Origin: Dysgonomonas sp. 521
GTDB taxonomy: Bacteria; Bacteroidota; Bacteroidia; Bacteroidales; Dysgonomonadaceae
Assembly: GCF_010501055.1 (NCBI RefSeq)
Contig: NZ_QVMO01000045.1
Coordinates: 6,345-40,153, forward strand
Reading direction: 5' to 3'
Length of the DNA: 33,809 nucleotides
Shown: positions 1 through 7,591 of the stretch, in pieces
Layout of the letters: each line of letters begins with the position of its first letter
Position numbering within the stretch: position 1 is the stretch's first letter
Made by a program: the position numbers and the translations under genes
Notes under the pieces: generated by a model
What the model saw: the letters and a program-made list of their open reading frames with translations, nothing else
Databases searched by the model: none
What the model was told of the DNA's origin: nothing

Positions 1-142
1 GTCGCCGAGGGACGAAGCACTAGCCTTTTGCCTTCTTTTGGGCAATGCCAAAAGAAGGGGCAAGCCCGGGAGGGCGCGGCAGTAGGGAGTCGCGACTAAT
101 GTATTTAGCCTAGGATAGCCTTTATGTAAAAAATAAAAGAAC
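1..142. repeat. Dispersed repeat, right-arm copy at window edge
   Basis: A GC-rich stretch (1-85) closely matches 5547-5630 in the same orientation. It contains a perfect 11-bp hairpin (arms 31-41 and 48-58, loop GCAATG). Its AT-rich tail (about 113-142, ATAGCCTTTATG then A-rich) recurs at 5638-5674 and, inverted, at 22873-22921. The element is cut by the window edge, so its full length is unknown. The rest of the gap up to 176 shows nothing else. Confidence 0.75.
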
Positions 143-176
143 ACATAATTTAAACAAAACGAAATACTGATTCGCA

Positions 177-1331
177 TTATTTATATTTTACAACTAAAGG
201 TTGTCTTAAACCTTCTGAAAAATTCCGGATATATTTCTCAAAATCGGCTAATGCAGGGAAACCAAACTGAGACCAGCCATAGCCTGTGTAATATGTTACA
301 GGAATATTTGGCTGTTGCACTGTAATAGCCAGAACATGAGAGTGTGTATCTTTCTTCTTTGATACCGGGTTCAATACTTCATAAGACTCAACCTTACTTT
401 CGTCGATACCGTTAGGGAATACAAGCCCCAGATAGATGCCTGATACCTTTTCGGTCTTAGGCTCGGCATATACAACATATCCTTTTTCCAATGAAGTAAT
501 GATCGAATCGCCTGTTTCACGCTTAACAATACCTGCCGCTACATTCATCGGCGCTTTGATAGTATATGCCTGAACGACTTTGGACAACTGCGAACCTGCA
601 TCCAGAGAGATTGTACGGCTTTCGGCTACAGATTGCCCGTTTACATCCAGATTCTTATAAGTCAATTTGAATGTCGTACGTAAAGGCCCGTTATCAAGCA
701 GTTCTTCCGATGTGAAATTTTCGTTTAGCCACAACTTATTGTCTACATAAGGAGCCATAGCGCCTGCACCGAGGGTACGCCCTACTTTGTAGTCGTCAAG
801 CCCTTCTCCATGATCGTCATGATAAGAAGCCACACCCGCCAGATCATCCTTGTACCACTTGTCAATGATAAGGTTATTCGTACGTTTGAACCATGCGTCT
901 ATCCCATTGCTAGGCCCGTCTGTCTCTTTCAGAGCCGGTCCGTAGATACGGAATGCGACACAGTCGTTTTCCCAGGCAAAGTCATCTTTACGCTCGGTGA
1001 TAAAACGCCCGAAGGTTTTAGGTTCAAAACTTTGCGCTTCTCCGGTGGTGATTATAAATGATTTTGATTCATTTGCTTTTAGTTGAGGCCGGAAAACGAT
1101 TTTGCGGTCGTAAGTTACCTGCGAAGGGATCACTTCTCCCTCTGCCGTCTGCACGACATAGACCGAACTGTCAGAAACAGTGACCTTTCCTTTAACACTA
1201 TCGATAGGTATTTCTACAAGTTCCATCATGCGGTCAAAGCCTGCCGGATTTTCTATCGTTACCTTAAAGTCTTTCTCTGCGCATGAGAATAAGAAAACAG
1301 CAGCAATGATTATGGAATATATTTTTTTCAT
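177..1331 (-). CDS. DUF4861-family lipoprotein
   Basis: This is a 384-residue exported protein of the DUF4861 family, whose biochemical role I do not know. The N-terminus is a lipoprotein signal with Cys17 in a LFSC lipobox, so it is probably anchored in the outer membrane or periplasm. Conserved-looking blocks are WEND followed by VAFRIYGP, a GIDAW segment, the charged motif YHDDHGEGLDDYKVG and a DAGS motif. The same blocks occur in the paralogue at 28325-29548. It is the last gene of the uxaC-kduI unit, 28 bases after kduI. The pairing with uronate isomerases in both places suggests it acts on uronic-acid oligosaccharides or their released sugars outside the cytoplasm, but this is inference. 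Recognition of the family is by motif and context only. Confidence 0.85.
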   Translation of the reverse strand: MKKIYSIIIAAVFLFSCAEKDFKVTIENPAGFDRMMELVEIPIDSVKGKVTVSDSSVYVVQTAEGEVIPSQVTYDRKIVFRPQLKANESKSFIITTGEAQSFEPKTFGRFITERKDDFAWENDCVAFRIYGPALKETDGPSNGIDAWFKRTNNLIIDKWYKDDLAGVASYHDDHGEGLDDYKVGRTLGAGAMAPYVDNKLWLNENFTSEELLDNGPLRTTFKLTYKNLDVNGQSVAESRTISLDAGSQLSKVVQAYTIKAPMNVAAGIVKRETGDSIITSLEKGYVVYAEPKTEKVSGIYLGLVFPNGIDESKVESYEVLNPVSKKKDTHSHVLAITVQQPNIPVTYYTGYGWSQFGFPALADFEKYIRNFSEGLRQPLVVKYK

Positions 1332-1359
1332 CTTTATTTAGTTACAGGTTGGCACATTA

Positions 1360-2202
1360 TCAACGTAATTTATCAGCAGTGAAAGTGTCCATATCATCAT
1401 AATCAAGGTTCTCGCCACACATAGCCCAGATAAACGTGTAATTGCTTGTACCGGCGGCAGAGTGTATAGACCACGATGGCGAAATTACCGCCTGTTCATT
1501 TCCCATAAAGATATGACGGGTTTCCTGCGGCTGTCCCATAAAGTGGCATACAGCCTGTCCGGCAGGAATTTTGAAATAGAAGTACGCTTCCATACGGCGC
1601 GAATGCGTATGTGGCGGCATGGTATTCCATACGCTGCCTTCTTTCAGTTCGGTCATACCCATCTGTAGCTGGCAGCAAGGGACTATTTCGCTCAGGATAA
1701 GCTGATTGAGCAAACGCTCGTTAGATGTTGCCGGAGCGCCCAGATCGCGGGTGCGGCGCATCTCAGCAGTAATCTGAGTTGTCGGATATTCTTTATGTGC
1801 CGGAGATGACGCGAAATAATATTTAGCAGGATTGAAAGCATTATTACTTTTAAAGATAACTTCCTTGCTTCCACGCCCTACATAGATTGCGTCTTTGAAT
1901 CCCATTACATAGTCTTTGCCATCTACTGAGACAACACCTTCTCCTTCGATACAGATAATACCCAGCTCGCGTCTTTCGCAGAAATACTCAGAACGGATAA
2001 GGTCTACAGTCTCAAGTTTCAGCGCCTCTTTTACAGGCAGAGCGCCACCTATTATCAGGCGGTCGTTGTGGGTATAAGTCATCAGCACACTGTCTGCTTC
2101 GAAAAGCCTCTTCACCAGAAACTCCTTGCGCAGTTGTGCCGTGTCATACTTTTTCACATCATCGGGGTGTGTTCCCCAACGTTCTTCGATAATTGTTTTC
2201 AT
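1360..2202 (-). CDS. kduI: 5-dehydro-4-deoxy-D-glucuronate isomerase (KduI)
   Basis: This cytoplasmic isomerase converts 4-deoxy-L-threo-5-hexosulose uronate, the product of unsaturated galacturonate released by pectate lyase and GH105, into 3-deoxy-D-glycero-2,5-hexodiulosonate. The protein has 280 residues, as expected for KduI (about 278 in E. coli). The cupin metal site is visible: His198, His200 and Glu205 in the HTHSRRME motif, with His247 in WSIHSAAG as the fourth ligand. It lies between uxaC (237 bases upstream, a gap filled by a repeat) and the DUF4861 gene (28 bases downstream). The usual next enzyme, KduD, is not in this window. Confidence 0.95.
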   Translation of the reverse strand: MKTIIEERWGTHPDDVKKYDTAQLRKEFLVKRLFEADSVLMTYTHNDRLIIGGALPVKEALKLETVDLIRSEYFCERRELGIICIEGEGVVSVDGKDYVMGFKDAIYVGRGSKEVIFKSNNAFNPAKYYFASSPAHKEYPTTQITAEMRRTRDLGAPATSNERLLNQLILSEIVPCCQLQMGMTELKEGSVWNTMPPHTHSRRMEAYFYFKIPAGQAVCHFMGQPQETRHIFMGNEQAVISPSWSIHSAAGTSNYTFIWAMCGENLDYDDMDTFTADKLR

Positions 2203-2213
2203 TGTTTTTATAT

Positions 2214-2439
2214 TTAATATTGATCTTTAAAGCCACAATACATGACAATAATTTGACTATTATCTAACCCTTCCGACCCCACCCCGGCCCTCCCCAAAAG
2301 GAGAGGGAGAAGCGAGGGAAGAGTGCCTGACGGACGAAACGGTATCTGCCCTCGCTTTGCGACTCTCCCCTCGCAGAAGGGGAGTGCCCATAGGGCGAGG
2401 GGTTGGAGAATAATCTTTCTTTTTGTCATCTACTAAAAT
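2214..2439. repeat. Intergenic dispersed repeat between uxaC and kduI
   Basis: The gap is rich in G and C runs. Positions 2363-2405 are an inverted copy of 27971-28013: 43 bases with a single mismatch. The segment folds around complementary CTCCCCT/AGGGGAG-type pieces. An open frame of 71 codons crosses it, but it has low-complexity composition and I do not count it as a gene. Confidence 0.8.
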
Positions 2440-3846
2440 TTAAAACTTAAAGAATTCCTTCGCATTGTAATAAGATACATTTTCTACCAGTTTGCCTAGG
2501 AATGGCAACTCTGAAGCCGGAAGCAAACCTTGCTCTACATCTGTTCCTATCAGGTTACATAATATGCGGCGGAAATATTCGTGGCGAGGATATGACAAGA
2601 AACTGCGCGAGTCTGTCAGCATACCTACAAAACGACTTAATAATCCCAGATTCGACAATGAATTCATCTGCGCTTCCATACCTGTTTTCTGGTCAAGGAA
2701 CCACCATCCCGAACCGAATTGGATCTTTCCGGCGACAGAACCATCCTGAAAGTTTCCTATCATGGTAGCTATCATATCATTATCGCGAGGATTCAGGTTG
2801 TATATTATTGTTTTAGCCAGTTTATTATCAGTATCGAGCCTGTCGAAAAATTTAGACATTGCCTTCGCCACAGTGAAGTCGCCGATAGAATCAAAGCCTG
2901 TATCAGGGCCTAATTGTTTAAACAGGCGGGTATTATTATTGCGGATAGCGCCGTAATGGAATTGCTGTGTCCAGCCTTTTTCCCAGTCCATTATCGCACC
3001 TTCAACCAGCATTGCCGATTTAAACTTGATAATCTCATCCTGAGTAAGCTCCTTGCCACCATACACTTTATTGAAAATAGCATCAATCTCACTTTGTGTA
3101 TAATCTTCGGCATAAAACTCTTCGATGCCGTGGTCTGACAGTTTACAGCCTACGCTGGCAAAGAAATCGTGACGCTTGCGAAGCGCAGTTATCAGATCCG
3201 CATAATTGCTAATTGGCACATTTGATACTTCCGACAATTTCTCTACATAAGCCCTGAAAACATCCGGAACTTCTACAGCCATCGCCTTATCGGGACGCCA
3301 TGTAGGAAGTACTTTTACTGAAAAACCTTCATGCTTGAGCGCAATATGATACTCCAGCGAATCTATGGGATCGTCTGTGGTACATACTGCTTCTACATTG
3401 TAATGTTTCATTAGCCCCCTTGCCGAGAACTCTGGTGTGCGCAGTTTGGCTGTACATTCGTCAAATATCTCTTTTGCTGTTTCAGGCTTTAGTAACTTAG
3501 TGACACCAAAAGCTGTCTTCAACTCAAGGTGTGTCCAGTGATAGAGCGGGTTGCGCATTGTATAAGGCACTGTTTCAGCCCATTTCTCAAACTTCTCCCA
3601 ATCGCTGGTATCTTTTCCTGCACAGAATCTTTCATCAACGCCATTTGTACGCATTGCACGCCACTTGTAGTGGTCGCCACCCAGCCATATTTCACCCAGA
3701 TTGTCGAACTGATGATCTTCTGCAATCATCTTCGGGTCAAGATGGCAGTGATAATCAATAATCGGCAATGACTTGGCATGTTCGTGATATAATTGTTGTG
3801 CTGTTTCGTTTTGCAATACAAAATTGTCGTCCAGAAAGTTTTTCAT
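2440..3846 (-). CDS. uxaC: Glucuronate/galacturonate isomerase (UxaC)
   Basis: UxaC converts D-galacturonate to D-tagaturonate (and D-glucuronate to D-fructuronate), the first step of the cytoplasmic uronate pathway. I start the gene at the ATG reading 3846-3844 (MKNFLDDNF), giving 468 residues, close to the 470 of E. coli UxaC. A longer frame begins at 3921, but its extra 25 residues would run through the proposed operator and transcription start. The amidohydrolase metal motif is at His33 and His35 (DYHCHLDP). The C-terminal segment SYPRHEYFRRILCN is typical of the family. It is the first gene of the uxaC-kduI-DUF4861 unit and its products feed UxaB and UxaA encoded at 29613-32712. Confidence 0.96.
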   Translation of the reverse strand: MKNFLDDNFVLQNETAQQLYHEHAKSLPIIDYHCHLDPKMIAEDHQFDNLGEIWLGGDHYKWRAMRTNGVDERFCAGKDTSDWEKFEKWAETVPYTMRNPLYHWTHLELKTAFGVTKLLKPETAKEIFDECTAKLRTPEFSARGLMKHYNVEAVCTTDDPIDSLEYHIALKHEGFSVKVLPTWRPDKAMAVEVPDVFRAYVEKLSEVSNVPISNYADLITALRKRHDFFASVGCKLSDHGIEEFYAEDYTQSEIDAIFNKVYGGKELTQDEIIKFKSAMLVEGAIMDWEKGWTQQFHYGAIRNNNTRLFKQLGPDTGFDSIGDFTVAKAMSKFFDRLDTDNKLAKTIIYNLNPRDNDMIATMIGNFQDGSVAGKIQFGSGWWFLDQKTGMEAQMNSLSNLGLLSRFVGMLTDSRSFLSYPRHEYFRRILCNLIGTDVEQGLLPASELPFLGKLVENVSYYNAKEFFKF

Positions 3847-3906
3847 GATTGTATGTATTTTAATATTATTCCTATTCAAAAATAGTTTGTCAAGCTTTAT
3901 TGCGCG

Positions 3907-3920
3907 TGTGTGCGCACACA
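3907..3920. promoter_or_regulatory. Operator-like palindrome O1 (downstream of TSS)
   Basis: TGTGTGCGCACACA is a perfect 14-base palindrome. It lies just beyond the expected start of transcription of uxaC and about 60 bases before the start codon. A central CG in a dyad of this size is typical of LacI-family operators, but the regulator is not in this window. The same core occurs at 3959-3978, 55 bases away centre to centre. Confidence 0.75.
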
Positions 3921-3929
3921 AACACTATG

Positions 3930-3960
3930 CAAATATACTTATTTTCAATTACCAAACAAT
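3930..3960 (-). promoter_or_regulatory. Bacteroidetes-type promoter of the uxaC operon
   Basis: Read on the minus strand, TATATTTG (3937-3930) matches the -7 consensus TAnnTTTG. ATTG (3960-3957) lies exactly 19 bases upstream as the -33 element. Transcription would start near 3922-3925. The promoter is enclosed by two palindromes, one overlapping the -33 box and one just past the start. Confidence 0.75.
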
Positions 3961-3978
3961 ATGTGTGCGCACACATAT
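3959..3978. promoter_or_regulatory. Operator-like palindrome O2 (overlaps -33)
   Basis: ATATGTGTGCGCACACATAT is a perfect 20-base palindrome sharing the 14-base core of O1. Its edge overlaps the -33 element of the uxaC promoter. Two sites on either side of one promoter suggest repression by occlusion, perhaps by a tetramer or two dimers holding a short loop. Confidence 0.75.
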
Positions 3979-4035
3979 ATTAAACAGTGCCATATATTCA
4001 GCTGACAATCAAAACTTTAAATGAAATAGAAAACT

Positions 4036-4056
4036 AAAAAAATGTTTTAAAACATT
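4036..4056 (-). terminator. Intrinsic terminator after the esterase gene
   Basis: The palindrome AATGTTTTAAAACATT (4041-4056) can form a 6-bp stem with a TTAA loop. On the minus strand it is followed by a run of T residues (complement of 4040-4036). It begins 4 bases beyond the esterase stop codon, so it would separate the esterase transcript from the uxaC promoter. The stem is AT-rich, so strength is uncertain. Confidence 0.6.
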
Positions 4057-4060
4057 CAGA

Positions 4061-5056
4061 TTACATTTTTTTCATTTTCAGCACCTTATCCAGAAAACCC
4101 ACGGTATAGTTTACAGTAATCCCAAACCAGGGATGGAACAGCCAAAATGGATGAGGTGTGTCATCTATTGTATGTACTTCTGTATGAATATTATATGTTG
4201 ATAATTTTCGAATAGCTTCGTCCCGTCCGCCATGAAAACGAGGGATGGAACTATTGATAAAGCAAACAGGGGCAGAATATTCTGTGATATGATTCACAGG
4301 CGATGCTTCTTCCCATTTATTTTTATCCTCTTCGTATGTCGCTCCCAGCCATTTTATGGATGCCGGGATTTTATTTTTACTCAAAGACTCGCGTGCTGCA
4401 TTCAGTTCGTCCGTTGAGAAATCGGAGATGCCATCGATATTGATTACAGCATGCACGTTGCTCTGATATTTCGCATATTCTCCGTTGCCTTCATATGCAG
4501 GTTGAGAATTTGTCATTCCTATCAGCATTGCCAGATGCCCGCCGGAGGAACAACCGGATATCGCAATCTTCGTTGTGTCGATTCCATATTCCTCTGCATT
4601 TGCCCTCACCCACCGCACAGCTGTTTTCAGGTCGTGGACGGCAGCCGGATATAAAACTTCCGGCGACAGCCTGTATTCTACAGGGATAGCTACATATCCT
4701 TTGGATGCAATCTGCTGTGCCATCGGCATTTGCATAGACAGACTGCCCGAAGTCCATCCTCCACCGTGTACCATCAGCAGGGCAGGATACCTGCATTCGT
4801 CATCAGGCCTGTATATATGGAGGCTGAGGTTGCGGTTGGGCGAAGGATTTGAATACGGTATATGCTCTATCGCTTTTACATTCTCAGGTAGTTGAGGTTG
4901 AGCGATCTCAATGTAGGGACGTTTCTTAAGTTCTTTGGTATAGGCACTATATACAGTGAAAGATGTATCCCTAGCGATGCCATCTATCTCTACATTCTGT
5001 GCCATTGCAGTATGGCTACAGAGAATGAAAAACAGTATATGTAATTTTAGTTTCAA
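4061..5056 (-). CDS. Secreted alpha/beta-hydrolase esterase
   Basis: A 331-residue protein with an N-terminal signal peptide ending near AMAQ (about residue 20). It has the fold of esterase/lipase-type alpha/beta hydrolases: the oxyanion motif HGGGW at 97-101, the nucleophile elbow GCSSG with Ser170, a likely acid Asp278 in HGGRDE and a likely catalytic His302 in DDTPHPFW. Members of this group in polysaccharide loci often remove acetyl or feruloyl groups, so action on esterified pectin or its side chains is plausible, but the substrate cannot be read from the sequence. It stands alone between the uxaC promoter and a 900-base intergenic repeat region, on the same strand as both operons. Confidence 0.85.
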   Translation of the reverse strand: MKLKLHILFFILCSHTAMAQNVEIDGIARDTSFTVYSAYTKELKKRPYIEIAQPQLPENVKAIEHIPYSNPSPNRNLSLHIYRPDDECRYPALLMVHGGGWTSGSLSMQMPMAQQIASKGYVAIPVEYRLSPEVLYPAAVHDLKTAVRWVRANAEEYGIDTTKIAISGCSSGGHLAMLIGMTNSQPAYEGNGEYAKYQSNVHAVINIDGISDFSTDELNAARESLSKNKIPASIKWLGATYEEDKNKWEEASPVNHITEYSAPVCFINSSIPRFHGGRDEAIRKLSTYNIHTEVHTIDDTPHPFWLFHPWFGITVNYTVGFLDKVLKMKKM

Positions 5057-5164
5057 AATAAAAATAATTTATGAGGATCAAGAGGCAATAGCCTACTAAA
5101 ACCGTTTATTATATTCTACAAGATACTGCGCAGAATCTTCGTCTATCTTCACTTCGTTGCGATA

Positions 5165-5674
5165 GCCATCTGATTCTTTGCCTTACTTTTGCCCAATGCG
5201 GCAAAAGTAAGCAAAAACGCATTGCGCCCCGCTTCGCCGTACGACCCACCAACGGTTTGTCGGCTGAATGAAGTGATGGCTGATTCATCTTCCTGATGAT
5301 TGGGATATTTTGATTAAAAGCGAACCCACTTCATTCTACGCCGTCTGCACCGGGTGGGTGCCCAGTACGCTCAGCTAATGGCGCTGGCTGCCGCCCAACA
5401 AGAGTAATGGAAAAACCTCTGCCTTGTTATCGCATTGCGTCTCCGTGCATTAGTTCCGCAGGCGGGGTACCCACCCGGTGAAGCTGGCGTAGAAAGGGAC
5501 GGGGCGGAGCCCATAGGTTCCTTTCAGCCGGCAAGCCGTTGGTGGGTCGCCGAGGAACGGAGCACTAGCCTTTTGCTTCCTTTTGGGCAATGCCAAAAGG
5601 AAGGGCAAGCCCGGGAGGGCGCGGCAGTATGAGCTAAGGATAAAATATTTAAATTAAGATAGTTTTATACATAA
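5165..5674. repeat. GC-rich inverted-repeat element in gene-free region
   Basis: The gene-free stretch 5057-5968 holds this element. Two nested arm pairs are visible: 5243-5268 with 5523-5548 (24 of 26 complementary) and 5334-5359 with 5469-5494 (23 of 26). Each outer arm carries a local hairpin with perfect stems, at 5182-5211 (12 bp) and 5576-5603 (11 bp). The right arm and AT-rich tail recur at 1-142. The inner left arm (about 5338-5395) resembles 23007-23062. No transposase frame is present, so it looks like a non-autonomous or REP-like element. A 65-codon open frame inside it is not credible. Confidence 0.75.
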
Positions 5675-5734
5675 TATCAATAAACATATTAAGTAATCAA
5701 TAATAATTAATGCAACATTTTCTTTGTCATTGAC

Positions 5735-5845
5735 TACACTTCGTTCCGTCGAACGCTGTTTCTGAGGCACGAAGGATCTCGTTCCTCAAAGGAGGAAAGA
5801 GACAAGAGATGCTTCCTGTCGTCAGCATGACAGGAACGAAAATTA
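5735..5845. repeat. Intergenic repeat-like stretch
   Basis: A moderately GC-rich block inside AT-rich spacer, with complementary pieces such as TCCTGTC and GACAGGA (about 5813-5834) and a repeated CGTTCC motif. I recognise the style from intergenic repeats of Bacteroidetes genomes, but no second copy occurs in this window. No open frame of interest. Confidence 0.4.
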
Positions 5846-5897
5846 TGTTGCAATAAATACTTTCCATTACTTAATTAAAACTGATTGGCATAATTTA

Positions 5898-5944
5898 ATT
5901 ATGAGGGGAGACAGAAGGTATGCGCCTGTCTCCGTTCTCATAAT
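5898..5944 (-). terminator. Hairpin at the 3' end of the PUL operon
   Basis: An imperfect 16-bp hairpin: ATTATGAG (5898-5905) pairs with CTCATAAT (5937-5944) and GGAGACAG (5907-5914) pairs with CTGTCTCC (5926-5933), with an 11-base loop. It lies 24 bases beyond the GH43 stop codon on the minus strand. There is no long T run after it, so it could act as a terminator or as a 3'-end stabiliser. Confidence 0.55.
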
Positions 5945-5968
5945 CAAATCTAAAAACAATCTAAAATA

Positions 5969-7591
5969 TTATTCAGTTACCCTGAACCAATCTATTTCGA
6001 TACGCCCACCGTCATTTTTCTGAATGGGACGTGTACAAAATGTTCCTATTTTCGCTCCAATCCACTTGCCTTCTTTGGCCTTGAAGCTTTTACCCAGATT
6101 TGTATATTTCTTACCATCAATGCTGTAACTAAATGCGCATGTAGTATCTGCCGAGACTTTTACCCGCAGGTAAATTGTCGCGTCTTTTAGAGTTACAGAC
6201 TCGTTTGTTATTTCTTTATTTCCCTTTTCGGCATCTATACATTCATTCTGCGAGAGTATAAACCCTTTTTCAGAGCTTTCGAAGGATAGCAAACCGTAAT
6301 CGATTCCCATCACCAATAACCCGGTGCGCTCTCCATAAAAGCGAGGGTCGGGTATGAAAGTCAGTTTCATAGTTGCTGTAAATCCCGGTGCGGGAGTTTT
6401 TTGCAGTAACAGATTGGGTATATCCCACAGGCTCTTATAATCGTCAGCAACAGGTACGGAGTACAAGCTCAGGCAACCCTTTTCCTGATTGGTAAAATAC
6501 CACCACGACTGCGGGTTAGCATGCCATTGCCATTGTAGTCCCAGGCTGTTTGTCGAAAACTCATCGCTTTCAGCTGGTGTGGCTATAGGGTAAGTTTTGC
6601 CTACGTTTGGCTTTTTATATGTAAGCACCGGATTGCCGCAACCGTCATTATCTTTATCCTCACCGATAACAGGCCAGTCATTTTTCCAAATCATTGGTTG
6701 CAGGTGGACAAGGCGTCCGAATGCTCCCACGTCCTGAAAGTGGAGGAACCAGTCCTCGCCAGACTGTGTGTCTACCCATGCTCCCTGATGAGGGCCATTG
6801 ACGGAAGTATTGCCCTGTTCCATCACGATTTTACGTTCGTAAGGGCCGAATACATCTTTCGAGCGCATGGCTAGTTGCCAGCCTGTTGCCACACCTCCAG
6901 CAGGAGCAAAGATGTAATAATAGCCGTTTCGTTTATAGAATTTAGGCCCTTCGATAGTAGGGTCTATATCGTACCCGTCATAAATAATTCTGGACTCACC
7001 CACTGCTTTTTTTCCATCCGGTGTGAGGCGGGTAACAGCCAGCAGGCTCTTGATTCCGGCGCGGCTGCCTGCATAGGCATGAGCCAAGTAGACCTGTCCG
7101 TCATCGTCAAACAGGGGGCATGCATCTATCAATCCCTTCCCTTCTTTTACCAAAGTAAGTGGTTCCCATTCTCCGGCAGGGTCTTTTGCTTTCGTCATAA
7201 AGATACCCAAGTCGGGGTCGCCATAGTAAATATAAAATTCTCCTTTGTGATAGCGAATTGACGGTGCCCAAACGCCTCCGCCATGCACCACCTTAGAGAA
7301 GACGGAATCGGGTGTCAGTTTATCTATGGCATGACCTATTATCGTCCAGTTTACCAAATCTTTGGAGTGCAGGATAGGAAGCCCCGGTATGCAGTTGAAA
7401 CTGGATGCTGTCATATAATAATCGTCGCCTACCCTACAAGCGTCAGGGTCGGAATAATCAGCATAAAGCACAGGATTTTTATACATCCCGTTACCGAGGT
7501 CGGAGACCCAAGCTTTGGAAATATGGTTTTGTGCATTTATACCTGATGGTATAAAGCAGCATACCAGTATTATTTTTATCAGCAGTTTCAT
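5969..7591 (-). CDS. Glycoside hydrolase family 43 (arabinofuranosidase/xylosidase-like)
   Basis: A 540-residue secreted enzyme with a signal peptide ending near INAQ (residue 21). The five-bladed GH43 domain fills about residues 35-330. Its three catalytic carboxylates are recognisable: Asp48 in YSDPDA as base, Asp156 in LIDACPLFDDDG as modulator and Glu214 in TIEGPKFYK as acid. Residues from about 340 to the end form a concanavalin-like C-terminal domain common in this family. Expected activity is removal of alpha-L-arabinofuranose or beta-xylose from pectin side chains; the exact linkage is not predictable here. It is the last gene of the PUL operon. Its ATG overlaps the CE12 stop by four bases (ATGA), which points to translational coupling. 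Confidence 0.92.
   Translation of the reverse strand: MKLLIKIILVCCFIPSGINAQNHISKAWVSDLGNGMYKNPVLYADYSDPDACRVGDDYYMTASSFNCIPGLPILHSKDLVNWTIIGHAIDKLTPDSVFSKVVHGGGVWAPSIRYHKGEFYIYYGDPDLGIFMTKAKDPAGEWEPLTLVKEGKGLIDACPLFDDDGQVYLAHAYAGSRAGIKSLLAVTRLTPDGKKAVGESRIIYDGYDIDPTIEGPKFYKRNGYYYIFAPAGGVATGWQLAMRSKDVFGPYERKIVMEQGNTSVNGPHQGAWVDTQSGEDWFLHFQDVGAFGRLVHLQPMIWKNDWPVIGEDKDNDGCGNPVLTYKKPNVGKTYPIATPAESDEFSTNSLGLQWQWHANPQSWWYFTNQEKGCLSLYSVPVADDYKSLWDIPNLLLQKTPAPGFTATMKLTFIPDPRFYGERTGLLVMGIDYGLLSFESSEKGFILSQNECIDAEKGNKEITNESVTLKDATIYLRVKVSADTTCAFSYSIDGKKYTNLGKSFKAKEGKWIGAKIGTFCTRPIQKNDGGRIEIDWFRVTE

Noticed and set aside
2214..2429. 71-codon open frame between uxaC and kduI on the minus strand
   Set aside because: It lies almost entirely in a dispersed repeat (copy at 27971-28013), and its product is low-complexity, proline- and leucine-rich.
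3847..3921. N-terminal extension of UxaC by 25 residues
   Set aside because: It would cover the operator O1 and the predicted transcription start, and the shorter protein already has the family's usual length.
5435..5632. 65-codon plus-strand frame in the GC-rich element
   Set aside because: Composition follows the inverted repeat; there is no recognisable domain and no start signal.
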